Notes under the pieces: generated by a model
The model's input: the letters and a program-made list of their open reading frames with translations, nothing else
Told to the model about the DNA's origin: nothing
Databases searched by the model: none
Part shown: piece by piece, positions 44,738 through 53,469 of the stretch
How the letters are laid out: each line of letters begins with the position of its first letter
Position numbering within the stretch: position 1 is the first letter of the stretch
Program-made: the position numbers and the translations under genes
From: JASGTU01 sp963821815
GTDB lineage: Bacteria > Chloroflexota > Anaerolineae > Caldilineales > Caldilineaceae
Direction: 5' to 3'
Assembly: GCA_963821815.1 (NCBI GenBank)
Contig: CAWGFG010000006.1
Span: 3,472,001-3,536,000 of the forward strand
DNA length: 64,000 bases

Positions 44738-45094
44738 ATGGAACTGCACCTAGAAGACGACAGCACGCTGAAGTTGGTGAGCAAAGGCGTACCGGAGCCG
44801 TGTTGCACGCTGGATATCGACGGCGATGAGCAAGAACGGTTTGTGACCATGCTAAAGGCTATCGGCAACCCCATCCGCTTCGAGATCATCAAGTTTCTCG
44901 TCACGCATCCGGGCTGCATCACGGGCGACATCGTCGAGTATCTGCCGATCGCACAGGCGACTGTCTCCCAGCATCTGAAGGTGCTGCGCGATGCAGGATG
45001 GATTACCGGAACCGTAAGCGGCCCGGCGATGAACTACTGCCTGAACCAGAAGCAGATCAGCTGGTTCAAAGTGAAAGTCGGTGAGATTTTCTGA
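44738..45094 (+). CDS. arsR: ArsR-family metalloregulatory repressor
   Basis: 118 residues, a winged helix-turn-helix protein. LKAIGNPIRFEIIKFLVTHPG (~42-62) and the recognition helix region PIAQATVSQHLKVLRDAGWI (~71-90) are typical ArsR/SmtB; a GTVSGPAMNYCLN wing follows. A Cys pair in EPCC (~21-24) ahead of the DNA-binding part, with further Cys residues at HPGC and NYC, could bind As(III). It is expected to repress its own promoter and the arsM gene 135 bases downstream until arsenite binds. Confidence 0.88.
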   Translation: MELHLEDDSTLKLVSKGVPEPCCTLDIDGDEQERFVTMLKAIGNPIRFEIIKFLVTHPGCITGDIVEYLPIAQATVSQHLKVLRDAGWITGTVSGPAMNYCLNQKQISWFKVKVGEIF

Positions 45095-45229
45095 TGCGGA
45101 CAGCAATACCGCAATGAATGGTTTCAGATTTGTAGTAAGTTTCCCTTGATTCTTACACAGTTAGTGTTTCGCTAGCATACTTACTCGTATTTCGTGTATA
45201 CGGACGCAATTTCTACGTGGTACTAGGAG

Positions 45230-45997
45230 ATGATGATGACAGAAGCCAATACAATCCATGAGGTTGTACAGAATCGATACGGTCGAATCGCTGCCGGCGA
45301 ACAGAATAGTTGTTGCGGTTCTGGAGAGGATAGCTGCTGCGATAAGGTCGAGCTCTACGATGCGGCATTGCTTGCCGACCTACCGGCAGACGTGACCGGT
45401 CTCTCGCTAGGCTGCGGCGATCCCGTGACCATTGCCGCGCTCAAGCCTGGCGAAGTCGTGGTAGATCTGGGCAGCGGCGGCGGTATCGACTGCTTTTTGG
45501 CCGCGAAGCAGGTGGGCGAATCTGGCTACGTGATCGGCATCGACATGACCACTGAGATGCTCGACAAAGCCAATGCCAACAGAGCTTCCATGGGCGTGCA
45601 AAACGTGGAGTTCCGCCGAGGGCAAATTGAGCAGATGCCTGTTGAGGACAGCTCTGTGGACGTCATCATGTCCAACTGTGTCATCAATCTCTCACCGGAC
45701 AAGCAGGCTGTCTTTGCCGAGGCGTTCCGAGTGCTGAAACCAGGCGGTCGCTTTGCGGTCAGCGACATCGTCACCGAAGGCGAATTCAGCGACGAATTGC
45801 GTGCGGATACGGATCGCTGGGCTGAGTGCGTTACCGGCGCGATCGACGTTGACGAGTACACCGGGTTCATGCGACAGGCCGGTTTCGTGAACGTGCGCGT
45901 GGAAGATAAGCGAAATCCCGAGGACATCGTGCCGCACCAGGAAGGCATGCCCCGCATCTGGAGCGCACGCATCACGGCGCAGAAACCGGCCTCGTAG
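45230..45997 (+). CDS. arsM: Arsenite S-adenosylmethionine methyltransferase
   Basis: 255 residues; three ATG codons stand in a row and AGGAG spacing favours the third (45236). The N-terminal Cys-rich stretch SCCGSGEDSCC (~27-37) is typical of ArsM. The SAM motif is VVDLGSGGGIDCFLAA (~74-89), followed by GIDMTTEMLDKA. The As(III)-binding Cys residues are seen in MSNCVINLSPDK (~145) and WAECVTGAI (~197). ArsM methylates arsenite in the cytoplasm to volatile or excreted forms. It follows arsR on the same strand. No arsB/acr3 pump or arsC reductase is in the window. Confidence 0.92.
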   Translation: MMMTEANTIHEVVQNRYGRIAAGEQNSCCGSGEDSCCDKVELYDAALLADLPADVTGLSLGCGDPVTIAALKPGEVVVDLGSGGGIDCFLAAKQVGESGYVIGIDMTTEMLDKANANRASMGVQNVEFRRGQIEQMPVEDSSVDVIMSNCVINLSPDKQAVFAEAFRVLKPGGRFAVSDIVTEGEFSDELRADTDRWAECVTGAIDVDEYTGFMRQAGFVNVRVEDKRNPEDIVPHQEGMPRIWSARITAQKPAS

Positions 45998-46054
45998 ACG
46001 GCGAATGCGGCTGTGCAGGGCGAAGAAGAATTATACGATGGAGTTGTTGTCTAT

Positions 46055-46076
46055 GGGGCGAGGCATGTTTCGCCCC
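46055..46076. repeat. GGGGCGA-CATG-TCGCCCC type palindrome
   Basis: A 7-bp stem GGGGCGA/TCGCCCC around GGCATGTT, between arsM and the convergent glycosyltransferase, extended on one side by CTAC. Related to the palindromes inside the MITE copies and at 15031. It may also serve as a terminator. Confidence 0.5.
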
Positions 46077-46129
46077 TACTATTGTGTGACGACTCGGGCG
46101 GAAAGCGCGCCCGTAGGTCACTGTTCAAT

Positions 46130-47272
46130 CTACTGTAATAATGCACGTCGATACGCGGCGACTGTATGACGGGCAGTCGCATCCCATGTGAAGCCAGCCG
46201 CACGGCGCAGTCCTCGATCGCGCAGTTCACTGCGTAGGCGCGCCTGACCAGCCAGCAGCGTCATGCCGGCTACCCAGCCGTCGATATCATGTGGCGGCGC
46301 CGTGATGGCAGCATCGCCGGCTACCTCGCGCAGCGCCGGAATATTGCTGCAGAGGACTGGCGTCCCGCACGCCATGGCCTCCAATACGGGCAGGCCGAAC
46401 CCCTCGAATACGCTGGGATAGACAACGCCCAAGGCAGCGCGATACCAGTATGGTAATTCTGCGTGCGGCACAAATCCCGGGAAGCGGACGCATTCCTGCA
46501 AACCTAACTCATTGACCAGGGCGAATACGCTTTCATAGTACCAGCCCTTGCCGCCGGCGATAACCAACTGCACGTTGCTAGAATCGTCGTTGGTGATCGT
46601 GCGCCAGGTTGCATACGCGCGCAACAGCGTCTCCAGATTCTTGCGCGGTTCCAATGTGCCCAGATACAGAAAGAAGCGCTCCGGCAGTTCATTCGCTGCT
46701 CGAAATGCCGCCACATCACTCGGATCACCGGGTGAAAAGCGCGCGTCTACCCCGTTGTGCACCATCGCGATTTTCTCCGGCGATACACCAAAATGCTCAA
46801 CAACATCCTTGGCGGTTTGTGCACTCACAGCGATGATGCGTGCCGCCCTGTGCACGCTGGCACGGCATAGCACCGTTAAATACAAGCGCTTGCTCGGGTG
46901 GAAATACTGTGGAAGGTGAAGAAAGCTCAGGTCGTGCACAGTGACAACGCCGGGTTTATTGGACGCCAAGGGCAGCACGTTCACGAGCCCGTGAACCAGG
47001 TCGGCATGCAGGTGATGCAGCAGACCGGGCAAGACAAGTTGCTCCCATGCGATGCGCGCGGGCGGGAAGTATAGCGGCAGCGGGCTCGCATGCGTGTGTA
47101 CGCCGTCCTCGGGCAAGTCTGGCACGGTGCGCAATGCCGTCAACTGTAGCGTTTCGTCTCCCGCGGCTATGCTGCCAAGCGCTCTTAGTAGATGGCGGCT
47201 GTATCCGCTGACGCCTGCGCTGCGGTAGCTCCGTTCTGTGCTGATTAGCTGGGCATTGAGTACGACGTGCAT
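46130..47272 (-). CDS. Glycosyltransferase family 4-type
   Basis: 380 residues with the GT-B fold. The N-terminal domain holds SAGVSGYSRHLLRAL (~17-31) and GVVTVHDLSFLHLPQYF (~107-123). The C-terminal domain holds FFLYLGTLEPRKNLETLLRAY (~202-222), QLVIAGGKGWYY, VRFPGFVPHAELPYWYRAA and the nucleotide-sugar EX7E motif EGFGLPVLEAM (~298-308). It would transfer a sugar from an NDP donor, often mannose or glucose, to a lipid or polysaccharide acceptor. No other polysaccharide genes are adjacent. The ribosome site is weak. Confidence 0.88.
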   Translation of the reverse strand: MHVVLNAQLISTERSYRSAGVSGYSRHLLRALGSIAAGDETLQLTALRTVPDLPEDGVHTHASPLPLYFPPARIAWEQLVLPGLLHHLHADLVHGLVNVLPLASNKPGVVTVHDLSFLHLPQYFHPSKRLYLTVLCRASVHRAARIIAVSAQTAKDVVEHFGVSPEKIAMVHNGVDARFSPGDPSDVAAFRAANELPERFFLYLGTLEPRKNLETLLRAYATWRTITNDDSSNVQLVIAGGKGWYYESVFALVNELGLQECVRFPGFVPHAELPYWYRAALGVVYPSVFEGFGLPVLEAMACGTPVLCSNIPALREVAGDAAITAPPHDIDGWVAGMTLLAGQARLRSELRDRGLRRAAGFTWDATARHTVAAYRRALLQ

Positions 47273-47621
47273 GGTGGGCGATGTATGTCTGTCAAGTCAG
47301 TCTGTAGTACAACGGATGAGTGAGTGTTGGATCACGTTATCACCAGACGGCGGAGGTGACAAGCTGGAATCCAGTGTGAAAACGAGCGGTAGTATGACGG
47401 CAGGCGAACGCACTCCTGAACCGCACTCGCAATAGGCTTTGCACCCTCCTCAATACAGTTGGCGGTGCGAAAATCGTCACCGCATACTCTTGCTCATCGC
47501 TAGCATGGCTAGTTATTATTGGACACAGCGCGTTCTGCACCATGCAGTGTTTCAATTGGTTATCGATCTATGTTGGCAGAAAGACGCCATTCGACTGGTC
47601 AGCTCATCATAATAACATATA

Positions 47622-47634
47622 AACGTGAAACGTT
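47622..47634. promoter_or_regulatory. AACGT-GAA-ACGTT inverted repeat upstream of the oxidoreductase gene
   Basis: A 13-base palindromic site in an AT-rich stretch 44 bases before the start at 47678; a candidate operator. The divergent gap 47273-47677 holds nothing else that I can support. Confidence 0.35.
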
Positions 47635-47677
47635 ATTTATATCTAGCAAATAATCATGCCAAGACGGAGAGAATACC

Positions 47678-48739
47678 ATGAGCAAAGTCTATTCTGCCTC
47701 TGTGGTCGGAGCCGGTTCAGGCGGCACGCTGAGCATTGACGCACTCATCGCATCAGATCGCTACGAACTCATAGCTGTGGCCGATATCGACGATGCCGCT
47801 CGCGACGTTGTCCGGCAGAAATATCCGGAAGTACAGCTCTTCGTATCGCACGAGGAGATGTTCCAGCAATGCCCCACAGACGTGGTCTGCGTCTCCGTAT
47901 GGCCACCTGGACATTTGCCCGTCACGCTGTATGCGTTGAACTTGCCGTTGACCGGCATTCTGGTGGAAAAGCCGCTGGCGGATACCGCAGCAGACGGGCG
48001 CACTATCCTGGAAGCCGTGAAACAAAAGCGTATTCCCATGGTTGTGCCGCACGGTCTGCTGGTGGCGGACCACAGCACGAAAGTGCTAGAGCTGGTGCGC
48101 GGCGGTGCGATCGGCGACCTCGTGCTGGTGGAAATCCAGTGCAGCGGCTGGGACATCATCAACGCCGGCATCCACTGGCTCGACTTCTTTGTGACGTTGA
48201 CGGGATTGGAACCGGTCGAATGGGTGATGGCGGCGTGCGACTGCGCTACCCGCACCTACCGCGACGGCATGCAGGTTGAGACTATGGCGGTTACCTATGC
48301 GCAGACAGCAAGCGGCGTGCGCGTGGTCATGAACACCGGCGACTTCGTCCAGACGTCCGAGCCGGATGTACAGACGCTCTTTCGGCTGGTGGGTCGCAAG
48401 GGAACACTGGATTTCTACGGATGGGCGCCTCGCTATCGGCTCTGCAATGCCGAGTATCCGGACGGGCGCGTCTTCGAGGTGACATTGGGTCCGCGCTCCA
48501 ATCATCAGCGCCATTTGGAGAGTCTCGCCAACCAGATGGACGCAGGAACGACTGACTATTCCGTTGCCGAGGGATCGCTCATGGCGCTGGAGATGTGCGA
48601 GGCGGCGTATCTGTCGTGTCGGTATGGCGGCTTGGTGAAGCTGCCGCTGGTCGATTACGAAGCGCCGCAGCCTGTCGATTGGGCGCCGGGACTGCCATAC
48701 AGCGGGCAGGGCGGCGGTCGCGACGGGCGCAAGCTGTAG
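47678..48739 (+). CDS. Gfo/Idh/MocA-family oxidoreductase
   Basis: 353 residues. The Rossmann motif is SVVGAGSGGTLSIDALI (~8-24), then YELIAVADIDDAARDVV, VEKPLADTAADGRTI (~106-120, conserved EKP) and a substrate domain with GWDIINAGIHWLDFFVTLTG (~158-177), including the GxHxxD-type catalytic region. It is expected to oxidise a sugar, inositol or sugar acid with NAD(P). It faces the mandelate-racemase-type gene end to end, and the two may share a pathway. Confidence 0.85.
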   Translation: MSKVYSASVVGAGSGGTLSIDALIASDRYELIAVADIDDAARDVVRQKYPEVQLFVSHEEMFQQCPTDVVCVSVWPPGHLPVTLYALNLPLTGILVEKPLADTAADGRTILEAVKQKRIPMVVPHGLLVADHSTKVLELVRGGAIGDLVLVEIQCSGWDIINAGIHWLDFFVTLTGLEPVEWVMAACDCATRTYRDGMQVETMAVTYAQTASGVRVVMNTGDFVQTSEPDVQTLFRLVGRKGTLDFYGWAPRYRLCNAEYPDGRVFEVTLGPRSNHQRHLESLANQMDAGTTDYSVAEGSLMALEMCEAAYLSCRYGGLVKLPLVDYEAPQPVDWAPGLPYSGQGGGRDGRKL

Positions 48740-48811
48740 ATAAGTTGACCACACCAGCACACCAACTCGCAGTCGATTGATCGTCTGACTTCAATGGGTA
48801 GTGAATAGGCT

Positions 48812-49990
48812 CTACCGCTCCACAGTCAGCGCGTAGTGGCCCTCTACATACGGATACAGTGCCTCGACGTCGGGGGCTATGTCTACGCCAAAACCAGGCG
48901 CTTGCGGCAGCTCCAGCCAGCCATCATTGATTTCCGGCGGTTGCGCCAGCACATCCCACTGCAGCGGGCCTTGAATCATGCATAGTTCTACCATGTTGGG
49001 CACATGACCGTCGGACGAGAGCGAGCCGTCTGCGTTGGGCAGCCCGGCTACCACGTGCGCGTGCGCCATGCACATCAACCCGTTGTGCCAACTGTGCGGG
49101 CAGATGTCGATGCCGAAGCGTTCCGCCATTGCTGCGATACGCAGGAACTCGGTGATACCGCAGACGCCTGCATCCGGCTGCACCACATCGTACGCATGGC
49201 GTTCCAGGTAGGGACGGAAGCGTTCCAACGTGGTGAACTGTTCGCCGCCAGTGATGGGTATTTGTACGGCCGCATTGAGCCGCACATAGCCGTCGATATC
49301 AGTTTGCGGGATCGGCTCTTCGAACCATAGAAACCCAAGACGCTCAATTTCCTGGGCGATAGTCAGCGCCTGTTCTTCACTCAGTCGCTGATTGCCGTCC
49401 AGCATCAGGTCCATGCGTCCATCCACTTCCTGCGCCAGTTCGCGCACCAAGCCCAGGAAACGATCGACCGTAACGCCGCCCCACGACCATTCGGTGCCGA
49501 TACGAAATTTCATGGCCGAGTAGCCCTCGTCTATGTAGCCCAGCGCCTCACGGATCAGCTGTTGCGGATCATCGCGCCAGTCATAGCGGCAGCCGCTGGA
49601 CGCGTAGAGGCGAACGCGCTCCTTCGGTTCTTGAGCCAGGCAATCGGACGTGCGTTTGCCTGCGATCTTGCCGCGCAGGTCCCACAGCGCGCAGTCGATG
49701 CCGCCCACCGCCGCATCATGCGCGCGATCCCGGTCATTTGGATGGGGTGCGATACTAGCGTCGTTTAGATCCTTGCCGACCAATGTAGGACTCAACCATT
49801 CGACCCAGGACTGAATCTTAAGCGGCCATCCGTAGGCGCTGGCTTCGCCAATGCCGATTAGCCCCTCATCGGTGTGGATGCGAACGATGGCGCAATCTGC
49901 TTTGACAGTGCGATAGAGCGCAGTAATCCATTGGCGCTCCGGTTCGTGCATGCGCGAGAGACAGAGCGTATCCAGCTTTGTGATTCTCAT
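48812..49990 (-). CDS. Mandelate racemase-subgroup sugar-acid dehydratase
   Basis: 392 residues. The capping domain holds GLIGIGEASAYGW (~42-54). The barrel shows AMKFRIGTEW (~157-166, K-x-R), metal ligands in LDGNQRLSEEQA (~198), FEEPIPQTD (~224) and TGGEQFTTLE (~250), and the His-Asp dyad of the racemase subgroup in QPDAGVCGI (~274) and CPHSWHNGLM (~302). Such enzymes dehydrate aldonic or aldaric acids. The substrate cannot be named. Its 5' leader may be structured (50070-50215). It is distant in sequence from the other family member at 36800. Confidence 0.88.
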   Translation of the reverse strand: MRITKLDTLCLSRMHEPERQWITALYRTVKADCAIVRIHTDEGLIGIGEASAYGWPLKIQSWVEWLSPTLVGKDLNDASIAPHPNDRDRAHDAAVGGIDCALWDLRGKIAGKRTSDCLAQEPKERVRLYASSGCRYDWRDDPQQLIREALGYIDEGYSAMKFRIGTEWSWGGVTVDRFLGLVRELAQEVDGRMDLMLDGNQRLSEEQALTIAQEIERLGFLWFEEPIPQTDIDGYVRLNAAVQIPITGGEQFTTLERFRPYLERHAYDVVQPDAGVCGITEFLRIAAMAERFGIDICPHSWHNGLMCMAHAHVVAGLPNADGSLSSDGHVPNMVELCMIQGPLQWDVLAQPPEINDGWLELPQAPGFGVDIAPDVEALYPYVEGHYALTVER

Positions 49991-50069
49991 AGGCTATTCC
50001 TGTTAGCTGTTTTGGCGGGCGTTTTGTCGATGTGTTGTAAACACTGAAGGAAAATGTCCGATATGCCAA

Positions 50070-50215
50070 GAAGCCGGCTCCCTCGTTACGAAGGACCGGC
50101 TCCCGGCTTCGCGCCCGAGACGAAGAGGGATGGGATGGTGTGGGCTGGTGCGCACAAGAGAGCCGTCACTCAGGCGGCCATCGCGTCCGACGGTCATCAC
50201 ATCGGCAACTCTCTT
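50070..50215 (-). other. Possible structured leader RNA or attenuator upstream of the dehydratase gene
   Basis: In a 430-base gap without genes, AAGAGAG (50156-50162) pairs with CTCTCTT (50209-50215), and inside it CCGTC (50163-50167) pairs with GACGG (50189-50193). Nearer the gene, GAAGCCGG (50070-50077) can pair with CCGGCTTC (50103-50110) or, in part, with CCGGCT (50096-50101), two exclusive helices. I could not match it to a known riboswitch. It could instead be a terminator for the subtilase gene. Confidence 0.35.
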
Positions 50216-50426
50216 ATGCGATTTTGAAGCTAGCCTACCATCGTTTTCTGGAGCTAACTGGATGGGCTCTGTCCGCGCATCCTACGATATCATGACGGAA
50301 TAGATACGCAGGGTACTGTAGACGCTTTCTCACGCGAAATGTGCTGTCGCACTGCCGGTTGTATCCCTCTTCCTTGCTACGCGTATAGGCACTTACATGT
50401 AAGGCTAGATATCCCTAGTCCGCCGC

Positions 50427-51935
50427 CTAACGATGAACTCGCCAAGTCGTCTTGGGGCTAGGCGTTGCCGTCGGTTCAGCCGTTGGCTCAACAGCAGGCT
50501 CGTCATTCGGCTCTTCGGACGGCGCAACGGTCGGTTCGTCGGGTACATCGCCTGGCGGGATAACAGGCGGCGCAATCGGCGACAGTTGCGTCGGCTCGGG
50601 CTCACTGGTTGGCGACGGCGCAATCGTCGGCTCCTCCGATTGCGTGTACAGCAGAGCGTCGGGCGAACCGTTGCCGATACTGGTCAGCACTTTGCCGGTG
50701 GCATTTCTCTTGAGCGCCTGTGCGACCTCTTCTGGCGTGGCGTCTGGATGCGTCTCCAAATAGAGGGCTGCCGCGCCGGCTACATGCGGCGATGACATGG
50801 ACGTGCCGCTGATAACGCGCACACCGCTGTCGTCGTCGGTGCCCACCGAGAGGATATCCTCTCCTGGTGCAAAGAGATCCACGCATTCGCCCCAGTTTGA
50901 GAAATAGGCTCGCTCGTCTTTCTTGTTGCTCGCGCCAACAGTAATCGCCTCAAGCACGCGCGGCGGCGAGGAACTACAGGCGTCCCTGTTGGAGTTGCCG
51001 GACGCAATGGTGAAGACGACGCCGGATTTGATGGCGTTACGGATGGCTGTGTCCAGCGCCTCGGAAACTGGACCGCCAAGGCTCAGGTTGGCTACCGCAG
51101 GCGATTGATGGTTCTTGGCAACCCAGTCGATTCCGGCGATGACGTCAGACGTCGCACCTGCACCGCGGCAGTTCAACACGCGGACCGGATGCAGCGTCAC
51201 TTCCTTGGCTATACCGTAGTACGTGCCGCCCACAATACCGGCTACATGCGAGCCATGCCCGTTGCAGTCTTCCGTGGTATCGCTCTCCGGTACTGTGGAT
51301 ATGCCATTTCCGATGCGGCCCGCGAAATCGGTGTGCGAGCTCATGATGCCTGTATCAAGAATATACACATGCACGCCTTTGCCCGTCGCAGAAGGACTGT
51401 ACATATTGTCGAGCGGCAGGTTGCGTTGGTCGACGCGGTCCAAGCCCCACGGAATGGAAGCTGCCATCTCAGCAGTGACCTCGCCTTCCATGGGAACGTC
51501 CAACTCATATACCGTATCAGGCTCCACCAGAGCCACGCGCGGATCATCCATCAGGAATTCAATCGCTTCCGGCGGCAGCGTGGCAGAAAAACCTTTGATG
51601 GCCGAGTCGTAGGTATGATGGACCGTGCCGCCCAGGCTTATGACAACGGAGTCTGCCATAGTCTGCGCCGATAAGGTCATGCCGTCGTCGTCCCGCGGCG
51701 GGTTGTTCTCGTCGAAAACGATAATATAGCGATCCGGTATGGTTACAGGATCTGTCTTGGATGGGCCCCAGCCGGAACGGTGTGAAGTGCCGGTGGCGGA
51801 ACGGTTGTCATTGGCCAATACGACCGTGTGCAGGACAGCCGCGACCGCGACAATGGCCGCGACCACGATCAACGCGGACAACCACTTCACGCCAACATTC
51901 TTTTTGCCGCGCTTGGGAGTCTGAAGTTCGTACAT
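50427..51935 (-). CDS. Subtilisin-like S8 serine protease, membrane-anchored, with Pro/Glu-rich tail
   Basis: 502 residues from MYELQTPKRGKK (GAGGAG upstream). One N-terminal membrane segment (WLSALIVVAAIVAVAAVLH, ~18-36) anchors or exports it. An inhibitor_I9-like propeptide follows (YIIVFDENNPP to VALVEPDTVYELD). The catalytic triad is intact: Asp in VYILDTGIMSSH (~195), His in DCNGHGSHVAGIVGG (~228) and Ser in ISGTSMSSPHVAGAAAL (~381). The tail from ~430 is rich in Pro, Thr and Glu, possibly a cell-wall or surface spacer. It is an extracellular degradative protease of proteinase K-like type. Nothing nearby suggests a dedicated substrate. Confidence 0.9.
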   Translation of the reverse strand: MYELQTPKRGKKNVGVKWLSALIVVAAIVAVAAVLHTVVLANDNRSATGTSHRSGWGPSKTDPVTIPDRYIIVFDENNPPRDDDGMTLSAQTMADSVVISLGGTVHHTYDSAIKGFSATLPPEAIEFLMDDPRVALVEPDTVYELDVPMEGEVTAEMAASIPWGLDRVDQRNLPLDNMYSPSATGKGVHVYILDTGIMSSHTDFAGRIGNGISTVPESDTTEDCNGHGSHVAGIVGGTYYGIAKEVTLHPVRVLNCRGAGATSDVIAGIDWVAKNHQSPAVANLSLGGPVSEALDTAIRNAIKSGVVFTIASGNSNRDACSSSPPRVLEAITVGASNKKDERAYFSNWGECVDLFAPGEDILSVGTDDDSGVRVISGTSMSSPHVAGAAALYLETHPDATPEEVAQALKRNATGKVLTSIGNGSPDALLYTQSEEPTIAPSPTSEPEPTQLSPIAPPVIPPGDVPDEPTVAPSEEPNDEPAVEPTAEPTATPSPKTTWRVHR

Positions 51936-52348
51936 GCGGGTTCTCCTCAGCAATTTTCTTCGTGAGCTTTGCGCAGGAGGAGAATAGAGTTGTCCCCAAT
52001 AAGCGGAACAACAACCAGCATAAATTCACCCCCCTCATCCTGTATGACGTAATAGACCCGGACAAAGTACGCTCATTCGTACACGCCTAGGCAACGGTTG
52101 AGCTGAGGATGTCGACAGGCCTTCTACGCCCAATCGAATTCGCCATTCAGGAAGGCGATCACACGCGGGTAGGCGAGTGGGTCTTATTGTAGAAAACCGT
52201 GAACGCCTTTCCAACCTGAAGCGCCAATCAGACCTGCGGCGGGGTCGGCATAGTCCTGCACGATATATCGGTGATCCCGGTGCGAGCTCTGTCTCAAGCT
52301 GCACTGGTTGCAGGCCCTATGAAACCAACTTTCATCAAAATTGGGGTA

Positions 52349-52395
52349 TTGACAGAAACTTTCACTTGTACTACAATAGTGAAAATTCCTTTCAC
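52349..52395 (+). promoter_or_regulatory. Promoter and palindromic operator of the RpiR-led carbohydrate operon
   Basis: TTGACA (52349-52354), a 17-base spacer and TACAAT (52372-52377) form a near-consensus promoter. GTGAAA-ATTCC-TTTCAC (52379-52395) lies immediately downstream, and a further TTTCAC half-site (52360-52365) lies in the spacer. TTTCA/TGAAA sites are typical for RpiR/MurR regulators, so autoregulation is likely. The rest of the gap 51954-52348 shows nothing clear. Confidence 0.7.
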
Positions 52396-52413
52396 AATTT
52401 AGCGCATTTGACC

Positions 52414-53277
52414 ATGGACATCAACGGAAATTCAGAACGTGGCGCATTAGCGGTCATTTCGGACGCTCAGCCCAAGCTCAATGGAGCTTCGAAGAAGGTC
52501 GCGCAGTACATTCTCAATGTACCGCAGGAGACGATCAACCTCTCCATCACGGAGCTGAGCGATCGGTGCGGCGTCAGCGAGGCCAGCATCGTCCGTTTCT
52601 CCCAGTCGCTGGGCTACTCCGGTTTTCATGCATTGAAGATCGAACTGGCGTACGATATCGTTTCGCCCACATCTCTCGTCCACGAGGATCTGTCTCCTGA
52701 CGACGGCGCGGTAAGTGCGGTGCTCAAAGCCATGACTGCCGGTATGCGCTCACTGGAAGACACCGTTCGCATTTTGGATGCCGACGTACTGGAGCAAGCC
52801 GTAAAGGCGCTGGCGGACGCTCGTTGCATCATCCTGTTCGCCTCGGGGAATTCCATCCCGCTGGCCTTTGACCTGGACTTCCGCCTGACCAAGATCGGTC
52901 TGCACAGCCGGTTCTCTATCGAGCCGACCATGCAGGAGATGCACGCGAGTCTGGCTTCAGAACGAGACGTCGCCATAGGCATTTCGCACACGGGCAGCTC
53001 AAAGGACACGGTTCGTGCCATGGAGATCGCGCACGAGCGCGGCGCAAAGACCATGAGCATCACCAATCATTCGATGTCCCCACTGACACGTTGCGCAGAC
53101 CTCCGCCTGTTCACCTCGACTCGTGTCAGCCATTTTCGCGAGGAGGAAATGTCGTCTAATTTGGCGGCGCTGGCACTGACAGAAGCGTTGTACGTTGGGC
53201 TCTGCGTGCATGTGCCTGAAGCGGCAGCCCAAGCAGTATCCAAGACGATGTGGGCAACCCGCCATCGCAAATATTAG
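52414..53277 (+). CDS. MurR/RpiR-family transcriptional regulator
   Basis: 287 residues from MDINGNSERGALAVI, just after the operator; the frame is open far upstream through the promoter and is not used. The N-terminal helix-turn-helix is SITELSDRCGVSEASIVRFSQSLGYSGFHALK (~41-72, split by a turn). The C-terminal SIS domain binds sugar phosphates: RCIILFASGNSIPLAFDLDF, DVAIGISHTGSSKDTVRAMEIA, AKTMSITNHSMSPLTRCAD. It likely controls the transport and catabolism genes downstream, responding to the phosphorylated intermediate. Confidence 0.9.
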   Translation: MDINGNSERGALAVISDAQPKLNGASKKVAQYILNVPQETINLSITELSDRCGVSEASIVRFSQSLGYSGFHALKIELAYDIVSPTSLVHEDLSPDDGAVSAVLKAMTAGMRSLEDTVRILDADVLEQAVKALADARCIILFASGNSIPLAFDLDFRLTKIGLHSRFSIEPTMQEMHASLASERDVAIGISHTGSSKDTVRAMEIAHERGAKTMSITNHSMSPLTRCADLRLFTSTRVSHFREEEMSSNLAALALTEALYVGLCVHVPEAAAQAVSKTMWATRHRKY

Positions 53278-53469
53278 CCGGATCTGTGTAGCTTCATATT
53301 GTCCGACTGTGAAAAGGAGGCCAACCAAACGCAAACACATCAATCGTCAGCAGTTCATCGTCCGCGATTCGTTAGACACAGTATAGTCTTGCCGGTGTAG
53401 GTGATAGTCAGCACCGTAGTATTTCCATACCAACGTTGAATTAGCAGGATTTCCAAAGGAGAAAATCAG

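Noticed and set aside
44431..44931. 166-codon minus-strand frame
   Set aside because: It runs through the MITE copy and antisense to arsR; no ribosome site or family pattern.
47753..48760. Long minus-strand frames opposite the Gfo/Idh/MocA gene
   Set aside because: Antisense shadows of a clear gene with biased codons; translations are Arg/His/Gln-rich without domains.
50003..50200. 65-codon minus-strand frame upstream of the dehydratase gene
   Set aside because: No ribosome site and the sequence is better explained by inverted repeats.
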